Source of the DNA: Butyrivibrio sp.
GTDB taxonomy: Bacteria; Bacillota; Clostridia; Lachnospirales; Lachnospiraceae
Length of the DNA stretch: 17,672 nt
Direction of reading: 5' to 3'
Assembly: GCA_024688095.1 (NCBI GenBank)
Contig: JAILEJ010000090.1
Coordinates: forward strand, 1-17,672
The notes beneath the pieces were generated by a model. It was not told the origin of the DNA and did not search any database. It saw only the letters and a list, made by a program, of their open reading frames with translations. Both the position numbers and the translations under genes were made by a program. This document shows, one piece after another, positions 1 through 6,915 of the stretch (the stretch's first letter is position 1; the number at the start of each line of letters is the position of its first letter).

Positions 1-438
1 TTCATTATTTTCAAAAAAACCTTTATACATATTTTTTTCAGAACTATTATTGAGATCTTTTTCGCAAATGAGTATATCATCAGTTTTTAATGTATCCGTA
101 ACCGTTATACCTACAGAAGCAAGTTCAGGATTCTCTTTTACAATTAAACCGCCTGCAGAACCTGATGGGTACATTCCTTCATCATACAGTACTACTGTCA
201 TATTAAGTTCATCACATACTTCAACTGCATATTTTATATAATAAAAGAATTCTTCAGAAAGATATTCTATTTTGTCAGAGAGTCCCATTCTTGGATGTAA
301 GACAACTCCATTTATGCCATGTGTATTGAAATCTACCAGCTGTCTTCTTATTTCCGCTTCATTTAGATCCCCGTTCAAAAACCAGAAAGGGATAGCTGTA
401 AACTCTCTGGAAGGATTTTTAATTGAATCGATAAACAT
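1..438 (-). CDS. Glycoside hydrolase, GH106-like (rhamnosidase-type), N-terminal part only
   Basis: The first 146 codons of a minus-strand gene that runs off the left edge. The start is the ATG at 438-436, preceded by GAGGG about 8 bases upstream. The product opens with PFWFLNGDLNEAEIRRQL, continues with a GINGVVLHPRMGL segment, and at about residues 91-102 carries LYDEGMYPSGSAGG. This order (PFWFWN-like start, a G-x-H-x-R segment, then YDE-x-x-x-PSG-x-AGG) is typical of the catalytic barrel start of large GH106-like hydrolases, many annotated as alpha-L-rhamnosidases in gut and rumen Clostridia. No signal peptide is present, so it is probably cytoplasmic and acts on imported oligosaccharides. 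The active site lies beyond the window, so substrate and activity cannot be judged. It is separated from the upstream metal-binding lipoprotein gene by a terminator. Family assignment rests on motif memory. Confidence 0.75.
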   Translation of the reverse strand, partial: MFIDSIKNPSREFTAIPFWFLNGDLNEAEIRRQLVDFNTHGINGVVLHPRMGLSDKIEYLSEEFFYYIKYAVEVCDELNMTVVLYDEGMYPSGSAGGLIVKENPELASVGITVTDTLKTDDILICEKDLNNSSEKNMYKGFFENNE

Positions 439-458
439 ATTAAAGCCCTCATTTCGAT

Positions 459-495
459 AAAAAAATAGGTGTTAAATATTTCTTTTAACACCTAT
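459..495 (-). terminator. Intrinsic terminator downstream of the metal-binding lipoprotein gene
   Basis: A 12-bp perfect stem (484-495 with 465-476, arms ATAGGTGTTAAA/TTTAACACCTAT on the minus strand) encloses a 7-base loop. On the minus strand it is followed at once by seven T residues (465-459). It lies about 100 bases after the stop codon at 598 and 21 bases before the hydrolase start, so it should end the lipoprotein transcript. It overlaps the place where the hydrolase transcript would begin and may have a second role there. Confidence 0.8.
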
Positions 496-522
496 CATAG
501 CTACTGATTCTGGCTTCATCAA
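494..522 (-). promoter_or_regulatory. Candidate promoter for the glycoside hydrolase gene
   Basis: On the minus strand TTGATG (522-517), a 17-base spacer and TATGAT (499-494) form a sigma-A-like pair. The predicted start falls inside the terminator hairpin at 459-495, so the dyad could serve as an operator or attenuator for the hydrolase. Match to consensus is only moderate. Confidence 0.35.
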
Positions 523-597
523 GTCAAATATAGTTGAATTGTGATTTATTACGACTTTTTATTTTTTCATCATGATTATTATAAATAAATATAGCCG

Positions 598-1599
598 TTA
601 GTTAACTGATTTTAAAGTTTCAAGATTATCGTTCATTATGGAAAGATATGTAACACCTTCCTTTGCAGTTACAGACTGCATTGAATTAAGAACTTTAATC
701 TGTGCATCTTTATTAGTTGTATTATCTATAATAGTCTGAGCTATTTTTCCATCAGAATTTTCAATGGTAAAAACAGTATTAAGTGAAAGTTCATCTACCT
801 TATCAGCAAGGAATATAATTGTTTCAAAGCTTGCTTCCGTTTCAGCTGAACATCCTGCAAATGCTGCATAATATTCAAGATCATAAGCATCTGTAAAATA
901 ACGGAAAGGGAATCTGTCACCAAAAAGGATGGTCTTTTCTTCCCAGCTGTCAAAAAGTTCAACAAATTCGCTGTTAAGTGATTCGAGTTCCGCATTATAT
1001 TCAGTAAGATTTGAATTATAAATTTCAGTGTTTTTGGAATCGATTATTTCCAGCTTTTTTTCTATTTCTGAACAGATTGTCTGAGCGTTAGTTAATGAAA
1101 GCCATACATGTTCATCATATTCTATATCTTTTTCGGTTTCTTCTGATTCTTCTTCATGTTCTTCAGCTTCCATGCCCTCAACGATTTCCTCTTCTTTTAC
1201 GCTGTCACCAAGAACTTCCATCATATTTATTATTTGAATATCAGAGTTTACCGCCTCTTTAATTGCATCATTAACCCATTCATCTGATTCTCCACCAACA
1301 TAAATAAAAAGGTCACTTTCAGAAATTTTGATCATATCATCTGCTGTAGGCTGGTAGCTGTGCATATCAACTCCATCATCAAGTAGATAAGTAATATTGG
1401 CATTTTCTGCATTTTCTCCAAGAAGCTGTGTTACCCAGTCATATGCAGGAAAAACAGTACAAACTATATTTAATGAACCTGTATCATTTAAATTATTCTG
1501 CTCAATATCTGTATTTGTATTGGTACTTCCACATCCAGACATGGTAATAGCAGATGCACCTATAATAATAGCTGATGTTATTGCTGTAAATCTTTTCAT
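598..1599 (-). CDS. Zn/Mn-type ABC transporter substrate-binding lipoprotein (ZnuA/AdcA-like, cluster A-I)
   Basis: A 333-residue lipoprotein. The start at 1599 (MKRFTAITS) is chosen over an upstream in-frame TTG because GGAGG lies 8 bases before it. A type II signal peptide ends in the lipobox MSGC (Cys23). The mature part begins with LNIVCTVFPAYDWV, typical of metal-binding cluster A-I proteins. Candidate metal ligands are His80 (DMHSYQP) and His164 (DEHVWLS). Between them is a Glu-rich, His-containing loop (about 136-163) like the metal-trapping loops of this family. The third position, usually a His before the (G)YF motif, reads GDRFPFRYF, so an acidic ligand may replace it. The conserved AGCSAETEASFETI segment follows. 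No permease or ATPase gene is adjacent, so it is an orphan component in this window. Zinc is the most likely substrate; manganese is possible. Confidence 0.85.
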   Translation of the reverse strand: MKRFTAITSAIIIGASAITMSGCGSTNTNTDIEQNNLNDTGSLNIVCTVFPAYDWVTQLLGENAENANITYLLDDGVDMHSYQPTADDMIKISESDLFIYVGGESDEWVNDAIKEAVNSDIQIINMMEVLGDSVKEEEIVEGMEAEEHEEESEETEKDIEYDEHVWLSLTNAQTICSEIEKKLEIIDSKNTEIYNSNLTEYNAELESLNSEFVELFDSWEEKTILFGDRFPFRYFTDAYDLEYYAAFAGCSAETEASFETIIFLADKVDELSLNTVFTIENSDGKIAQTIIDNTTNKDAQIKVLNSMQSVTAKEGVTYLSIMNDNLETLKSVN

Positions 1600-1645
1600 T
1601 TTCTGCCTCCAGAGAAACAATCAAAAGTATATTGTTTCAATAAAA

Positions 1646-1688
1646 AACTTGTTAGTTGCAAATGCAAATCATTTGCAACTAACAAGTT
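1646..1688 (-). terminator. Strong hairpin terminator after the chemoreceptor gene
   Basis: A perfect 19-bp inverted repeat (1646-1664 and 1670-1688) with a 5-base loop. On the minus strand it is followed by a T-rich tract (complement of the A run 1647-1642, then ATTG). It starts 32 bases after the chemoreceptor stop codon and fits an intrinsic terminator for the whole c-di-GMP/chemoreceptor operon. The stem also contains a Fur-family-like box, listed separately. Confidence 0.8.
1663..1677 (-). promoter_or_regulatory. Fur-family (Zur-like) 7-1-7 operator candidate upstream of the metal-binding lipoprotein
   Basis: TGCAAATCATTTGCA is a perfect 7-1-7 inverted repeat with the AAT-N-ATT core shared by Fur, Zur and PerR boxes. 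It sits about 64 bases upstream of the lipoprotein start. A -10-like TATACT on the minus strand is at 1631-1626, and a weak -35 position (TAACAA, 1654-1649) falls in the arm of the larger hairpin. The box would therefore lie just upstream of the promoter. The alternative is that it is only part of the terminator stem. Confidence 0.45.
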
Positions 1689-1720
1689 ATCATATCATTA
1701 TTTTTATGTCAATCAAAAAG

Positions 1721-3538
1721 TTAATCGAGCTGGAACATATTTACTATATTATCATGATCGTTTACACATCTTCGACAGTCTTCTACCTTTTCCTGTGTTG
1801 TCCCTGTACCTGCAACTATATCAGTTGTTTTCTGAGCTATATCTGTAACACCATTTGCAGATTCACTGACAGTTGTATTTATTGCAGAAATCGATGAAGC
1901 AACAAGAGTAATATTATCATTAAGTGTATTTGCACCATTTTTAATACTATTCATACTCTCTTTAAATCTGTCTGCATCAGTACGGTACTGATCTGATACT
2001 TTCTGGAAGTCATCATAATCTGTAAGAACATTTTCCTCAAGGAATGAAGTAGTCTCAGTAAGGCATTCTGCCATTTTTTCAACAGCAACATGAACTTCGC
2101 CAACAATGTTATCAATATCTTTTACGGAAGTTGCTGTCTGTTCTGCAAGTCCACCTATTTCAGTAGCTACTACTGCAAATCCTTTACCAGCATCGCCTGC
2201 TCTTGCAGCTTCTATTGATGCATTAAGTGCAAGAAGACTTGTTTGTGATGAAATTGACATTATAGTATTTGTAAGTTCATTAATCTTATCCACAACCTTT
2301 GAGCTTTCAATTGCTTCATTAGTCTTTTGCTGTACAGATTCAAACATAGTTCTTGTTTTATTTGCAGCATTTTCAGTCGTTGATTTTAGTTCTGTGGCTC
2401 TATTCATTACTTCATCAGAAAGAGATGTTCCTTCTTCTGCCATGTCATTAATATTCTCTGCTTCATTTTGCATATTAGACATATTTCCATTAATAACTTC
2501 TGTAGAAGCGGATGTTTCTTCCATAGCTGCAGAAAGCTGCTGAGTTGTTGCTGAGTTATCAGTACACATACTGTTAACATCATAGGTTGTATTTAAGAGC
2601 TGATCTACATTTGTAGTAATTGTTTTACTTGTATCACCAATCTGATTTATGATATCACGAAGCTTTTTCCTCATATCTCTTACGCAATTGGCAATCTGAC
2701 CAATTTCATCATTTCTCTGGCACAGCTTCTGGCTGTTAGGATTATGTTTGAAATTGAAATTTGCAGTATCCATTATAATTTCATTAACCTGCTTAAGAGG
2801 CTTTAACAGGAATGTGATTATAAAATAGGTACTGACTATCAAAAGGATTATGCCAACTAAAGCAGCAATTATAAGATGCAGACTTAAAGAAGTTATTGGA
2901 GCCATTATAGTATCATAGTCACCTGTAACAATAACTATATTCCCGCCATTTGTGAATGCATAACCAGCATATTTTTTTGATCCGTTATATTCATATATAA
3001 CAGAGCCATCACCTATCTGCTCAGGTGTTTCACCTGCCTGTAATCTGCTGACAAGTCCTTTTACGGCAGCATTTTCTACAGCGGCACCTATCTTTTCAAG
3101 TGTTGGATGATATACCATAGTTCCTGTAGCGCTAACCATGTATGCATATGAACCTTCTATTCCAGTAAGTTCTATACCGCCTAAAGCATTTGTAAAAGTA
3201 TCACTCATGCTTTGGCGTTGATTTTCTGGATCTGCTTCAAGAAGAGAAATCAAATAATTTTCTATAGCTGTATTACTCACTTCCTGCCCTTCTTCAAGAA
3301 CTACACTCTGAGCAGTAGTAATCATTTGAGTATCTACTGTGTTTGCTGCGCTTTCTGCAACATTCTTGGTGTAATTCATATATGTGTCTTCAAGAGTTGA
3401 CGTTGAGCTGCTTCTTGCTATGAATGTTATAATACCTAAAACAACAATATTGATTAAAGCAAATATTACAACGATTCTGAATGCTAATGATTGAAAAACT
3501 CCCACATTACGATTTTCTTTTGTTCCTACATCACTCAT
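1721..3538 (-). CDS. Methyl-accepting chemotaxis protein with Cache-like sensor domain
   Basis: A 605-residue transmembrane chemoreceptor, last gene of the operon. ATG at 3538 with AGGAG about 9 bases upstream. Membrane spans lie at about 21-41 and 221-243. The outside domain between them (about 45-215) contains GTMVYHPTLEKIG and a YNGSKKYAGYAFT strand typical of Cache domains. HAMP follows at about 244-298. The cytoplasmic four-helix signalling region has a candidate methylation segment (MEETSAS, 339-345) and the highly conserved hairpin tip: SISSQTSLLALNASIEAARA at about 428-447, then GKGFAVVATEIGGLAEQT. This tip binds CheA/CheW. There is no CheR-tethering pentapeptide at the C-terminus. 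It follows the diguanylate cyclase gene after 50 bp and precedes a strong terminator. The ligand is unknown. Co-transcription with c-di-GMP enzymes suggests it feeds the same motility decision. Confidence 0.93.
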   Translation of the reverse strand: MSDVGTKENRNVGVFQSLAFRIVVIFALINIVVLGIITFIARSSSTSTLEDTYMNYTKNVAESAANTVDTQMITTAQSVVLEEGQEVSNTAIENYLISLLEADPENQRQSMSDTFTNALGGIELTGIEGSYAYMVSATGTMVYHPTLEKIGAAVENAAVKGLVSRLQAGETPEQIGDGSVIYEYNGSKKYAGYAFTNGGNIVIVTGDYDTIMAPITSLSLHLIIAALVGIILLIVSTYFIITFLLKPLKQVNEIIMDTANFNFKHNPNSQKLCQRNDEIGQIANCVRDMRKKLRDIINQIGDTSKTITTNVDQLLNTTYDVNSMCTDNSATTQQLSAAMEETSASTEVINGNMSNMQNEAENINDMAEEGTSLSDEVMNRATELKSTTENAANKTRTMFESVQQKTNEAIESSKVVDKINELTNTIMSISSQTSLLALNASIEAARAGDAGKGFAVVATEIGGLAEQTATSVKDIDNIVGEVHVAVEKMAECLTETTSFLEENVLTDYDDFQKVSDQYRTDADRFKESMNSIKNGANTLNDNITLVASSISAINTTVSESANGVTDIAQKTTDIVAGTGTTQEKVEDCRRCVNDHDNIVNMFQLD

Positions 3539-3588
3539 ACTAAATTCTCCTTTTTGATTTTTGGTTTATTGAACCGTTCTAATAAAAA

Positions 3589-4530
3589 TCATTTATTATA
3601 AAAAGTAAATGTATTTTTCCCACTATTTTTTGAAATATAGAGCGCTTTATCCGCACAGTTATATAATTCATCAAAGGAATTCATACTATCTGAACTTATA
3701 TATATTCCAATTGAAACTGATGTATTTGTATTAACTCCACATTTTTTTATTGATTCAAATACAGTAGATATAATTTCATTCGAACGCTTGGCAAGTTCTT
3801 TTTTATTAGTCATTCCTTTAGCGAAAACAATAAATTCATCGCCACCTAAACGACAAATAATATCATTTTCCCTGAATCCTTTTTTTAGTACCTCGGCAAA
3901 GGATTTTAGTACATCATCACCTTTAATATGTCCATATGTGTCATTGACATTTTTAAAATCATCCAGATCCATTATGAAAAGTGCACCTTTATTGCCTTTA
4001 CAAATATCATTATTTATAAGGGCTTTTGCATATTCCCTGTTATTAAGACCAGTAAGAGCATCCTTGGTTCCAATTTCTGAAAATTCATCTACACTCGATG
4101 GATCAGAATTGTCAAAAACATCTGGTTTTAACAAATTACTAAAGTTTGTTGTAATAATCTTAGGTACCGTTTTTTCATTTCCTTCAGAGTCTGCTACCTT
4201 CATATTTTTCCATGAATACTGAATTCTTTGAAATACGGGAACATCCTTGTGACTAGGATAATGAACAATGACTTCAAATGTCATTATGACTTCACAGCTA
4301 TCAGGACCGGTATCGATATAGACTATGTCCGGTTCGTTCATTGTGAATTTTAGTTCACTTTTGTAGTTCCAATATTCTGCAATGGCTACCTTTCCATGTA
4401 ATATTTGACCATTTCCTGGACCAAACCAGTATGAATCGTCAGTCTGCTCATTAAGAAAACAGGATACATTGTTTTTATAGTATTCTTTTATGATAAACTT
4501 ACTTTTTTCTAAAATATTTAATTTATCCAT
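3589..4530 (-). CDS. Diguanylate cyclase with N-terminal NTF2/SnoaL-like domain
   Basis: A 313-residue soluble protein that makes c-di-GMP from two GTP. Residues 1-130 look like an NTF2/SnoaL-type alpha+beta sensor domain (WFGPGNGQILHGKVAIAEYW at 35-54, then beta strands). The GGDEF domain spans about 152-313: TKDALTGLNNRE, MDLDDFKNVNDTYGH (metal-binding Asp188 region), and the active motif RLGGDEF with GGDEF at 229-233. An inhibitory site RxxD (Arg220-Asp223) lies exactly five residues before GGDEF, so product feedback inhibition is expected. ATG at 4530 is only 2 bases after the TAA of the upstream phosphodiesterase gene and the RBS is weak, which implies translational coupling. No membrane segment is present, so any signal is cytoplasmic. 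Enzymatic call is strong; the N-terminal fold is inferred from motif pattern. Confidence 0.92.
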   Translation of the reverse strand: MDKLNILEKSKFIIKEYYKNNVSCFLNEQTDDSYWFGPGNGQILHGKVAIAEYWNYKSELKFTMNEPDIVYIDTGPDSCEVIMTFEVIVHYPSHKDVPVFQRIQYSWKNMKVADSEGNEKTVPKIITTNFSNLLKPDVFDNSDPSSVDEFSEIGTKDALTGLNNREYAKALINNDICKGNKGALFIMDLDDFKNVNDTYGHIKGDDVLKSFAEVLKKGFRENDIICRLGGDEFIVFAKGMTNKKELAKRSNEIISTVFESIKKCGVNTNTSVSIGIYISSDSMNSFDELYNCADKALYISKNSGKNTFTFYNK

Positions 4531-4532
4531 AT

Positions 4533-6254
4533 TTATCTCTCGCCATTTCTTGAATTAATAAAAGAAATCAAATCCTCGATAACAATTGGTTTTGAAAAAA
4601 AGTAACCCTGGTATGACGTTACTTTAAAGTTTTCTCTTAAAAAATCAGCTAGCTCTAAAGTTTCTATTCCTTCAATACATATTTGCTTATTTAGTTCATG
4701 TGCACATACAGTAATTGCCTTAAGAAGACTTTGCCATGCTGGTTTTTCTTTAATGTTGTCTATAAATGTTTTGTCAATTTTGATCTGATTAACTGGAAGA
4801 TCAACCATAAAGTTTAAGGCTGAATAACCTGTTCCAAAATCATCAAGTGCTGTCTGAACACCAATTGATTTAAAAAATGCTATATAATTAATAAGCATTT
4901 GAAGATCAAGTATTTTGCATCTTTCTGTTAGCTCAAGTTTCAGGTTTTGAGGCGGATATTCTAATTCTTTAATAATATCCACGAGACTTGAATTAAATTC
5001 TATTCTTTGTAATTGTGTATAAGCAAGATTCACGCTTAAAGTTATTTTTGGATATTTCTTTATTATTGGAAGCATATCACTCATAGCTGTTTTTAATATC
5101 CAGTTTCCCAGTTCATAAAAAAGAGGATCCTGTTCCAGCCAATCTATAAAATATGCCGGCATTACAAGATTATTATCACTATCTTTCCAGCGAAGTAACG
5201 CTTCTACTCCAACTACTTCTTCTGTGTAAGCGTCCACTATCGGCTGATAAACCATGAAAAAGCCTCTAAAGTCATATTTTATTGACTTTCTTACTTTTCC
5301 AAGTATTGCTATCTTCTCCATATTTCCTTTAAAAAAGCTGTCATCAACCAGAAGAAGATTTTGCATGTTATCTTTTTTGGCTTTACTAAGTGAAAATATG
5401 GCACTGTTATATAAAGTATCTGTATCTATGGAAAAATCATTAACCTTCATGTAGCTTCCACAAATATCAAGTTCTATTGATGTATCCTCTATGGTAAGAT
5501 TCTTTAAATATTTTTTCAGGTTATAAAACTTATCTATTACTTTATTTTCAGACATAAATTCTTCTCGAATAAGATAAGCGTATTTTGTGCCTTCGATTCT
5601 GAATACTTCACCCCCCTCTTTTTTGGTAACCATAATCTCAGATACGTGCTTTAATATTTTATTTCCAAATTCATATCCATATGTTGTATTTATATTTGCA
5701 AATCTCTGTATAGCAAAAAACAAGACCATATATGGAGTATTGTCTTTTGCAAAGTTTTCCATTTTAATGCGAAGTCTTGCATGTGTATAAAGCTCTGTAA
5801 CAGGATCAATAACATCATCAAGTGCATAATTTACCATTGTCCCTGCAAAATAGAGAGGATTTCCTTCTTCGTCTCTTATAATGGTTCCTTTACAGGAAAT
5901 AGTTACGTATTGACCATGTTTGTTCTTTGCTCTGTATATCATATTATGCAAACTGATTTTACCACTCATTAGTTCATTGATTTCAGTTACATAACGTTCT
6001 CTGTCTTCTGGAGCAATATGTTCTGTCCATATTTTTCCAGCTTCATGCATATATATTGAAGGAAGGCCAAAATATTCTACCGCTTCCTTGGACCAGATAG
6101 AGAAATCCTCTGGGATATAGCATATATAAACATATTTTCCATCTACAGTATGTGAAAAAGCATCAAAGACTTCCGGAAAATACTTTGCAATCATGGAAGG
6201 ATTAATAAGAGTGGTATCCACCTCTTTCAGAGATTTCGATTGCTTTTGTTCCAT
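4533..6254 (-). CDS. PAS - degenerate GGDEF - EAL c-di-GMP phosphodiesterase
   Basis: A 573-residue soluble protein that should hydrolyse c-di-GMP to pGpG. The start at 6254 (MEQKQSK) is chosen because GGAGG lies 9 bases before it; an in-frame ATG at 6275 adds seven residues. A PAS_3-type domain covers about 25-143. A GGDEF-like domain follows at about 145-290 in which the signature has decayed to EGTKY (about 221-225), so it is not a cyclase but may bind GTP or act as a regulator. The EAL domain (about 320-565) is complete: EALLRW (Glu351), SVNLAYTQL (Asn409), ELTER (Glu441), LDDFGTG (Asp471, Asp472), IKIDKTFI (Lys492), CIEGIET (Glu528) and YQGYFFSKP (Gln549). The 5' end overlaps the HD-GYP gene by 53 bp, and the cyclase gene follows after 2 bp. 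Confidence 0.92.
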   Translation of the reverse strand: MEQKQSKSLKEVDTTLINPSMIAKYFPEVFDAFSHTVDGKYVYICYIPEDFSIWSKEAVEYFGLPSIYMHEAGKIWTEHIAPEDRERYVTEINELMSGKISLHNMIYRAKNKHGQYVTISCKGTIIRDEEGNPLYFAGTMVNYALDDVIDPVTELYTHARLRIKMENFAKDNTPYMVLFFAIQRFANINTTYGYEFGNKILKHVSEIMVTKKEGGEVFRIEGTKYAYLIREEFMSENKVIDKFYNLKKYLKNLTIEDTSIELDICGSYMKVNDFSIDTDTLYNSAIFSLSKAKKDNMQNLLLVDDSFFKGNMEKIAILGKVRKSIKYDFRGFFMVYQPIVDAYTEEVVGVEALLRWKDSDNNLVMPAYFIDWLEQDPLFYELGNWILKTAMSDMLPIIKKYPKITLSVNLAYTQLQRIEFNSSLVDIIKELEYPPQNLKLELTERCKILDLQMLINYIAFFKSIGVQTALDDFGTGYSALNFMVDLPVNQIKIDKTFIDNIKEKPAWQSLLKAITVCAHELNKQICIEGIETLELADFLRENFKVTSYQGYFFSKPIVIEDLISFINSRNGER

Positions 6255-6882
6255 CAGCAAGTTCCTCCATTTCATGCCTGCATTCTTTAAAACAGGTTAA
6301 TATTTTTTCTGAGAAAGTGCCGCATTCTCCATTGATTATCATATCGAAAGCTTTATCTGTAGAATATGCAGCCTTATATACTCTGTCAGAAACAAGCGCA
6401 TCATATACATCAGCAAGAGATGCTATTTGAGCTTCTATTGAGATATCTTCTCCACTAAGGCAATCCGGGTAGCCGCGACCATCATATCTTTCATGATGAT
6501 GCCTGCATATGTCATATGCGCATGAAAAGAATTCTTCACCTGTAAAAGGCCTGATCTGTTCTAAAATAGTACATCCGTGTGTTGTATGAGATTTCATTAC
6601 ATCAAATTCTCTATCAGTTAGTCGTCCTGCCTTTAACAATATAGAGTCAGGGATAGCTATTTTTCCTATATCATGGAATACTGTAGCATAAGTAAGAAGT
6701 TCAATCCTATCCGGAGTAAGTCCATATTCTGGATAATATTCCATTATTGTACAAGCAAGATAGTTGGTAAAACCCTGTATTCTGTTTTGATGAAACCGGG
6801 ATTCTACACCGCGAAATTCTATGATATTGCATATGGTTTCCAATATGATATTAAAATTTTCAAAATTCGGTTCAGGTTTCAT
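6202..6882 (-). CDS. HD-GYP domain phosphohydrolase, stand-alone
   Basis: A 226-residue protein consisting almost wholly of an HD-GYP domain, the metal-dependent class that hydrolyses c-di-GMP to pGpG and GMP (or related cyclic dinucleotides). Visible residues: His31 (SRFHQNRI, at the place of the usual first His), the HD pair His70-Asp71 with Lys74 (FHDIGKIAIPD), His99 and His102 (KSHTTHG), RHHHERYDGRGYP with the GYP triad at 137-139, and Asp158 (LADVYDAL). All key positions look intact. GAGAGG lies about 8 bases before the ATG. It starts 33 bp after the FapA-like gene and its last 53 bp overlap the next gene in another frame. There is no sensor or receiver domain, so a partner may supply the input; the preceding repeat protein is a candidate. 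The C-terminal tail after about 190 is variable. Confidence 0.92.
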   Translation of the reverse strand: MKPEPNFENFNIILETICNIIEFRGVESRFHQNRIQGFTNYLACTIMEYYPEYGLTPDRIELLTYATVFHDIGKIAIPDSILLKAGRLTDREFDVMKSHTTHGCTILEQIRPFTGEEFFSCAYDICRHHHERYDGRGYPDCLSGEDISIEAQIASLADVYDALVSDRVYKAAYSTDKAFDMIINGECGTFSEKILTCFKECRHEMEELADGTKAIEISERGGYHSY

Positions 6883-6915
6883 ACTAGACCTCTCTTTTTT
6901 TATAATTCAATATTG

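Noticed and set aside
2106..2543. 145-codon plus-strand frame antisense to the chemoreceptor gene
   Set aside because: It is a Ser/Ala-rich shadow of the regular heptad codon pattern of the chemoreceptor, without an RBS or recognisable domain.
3788..4222. 144-codon plus-strand frame antisense to the cyclase gene
   Set aside because: The opposite strand encodes a complete GGDEF domain; the plus-strand frame has no motif or RBS.
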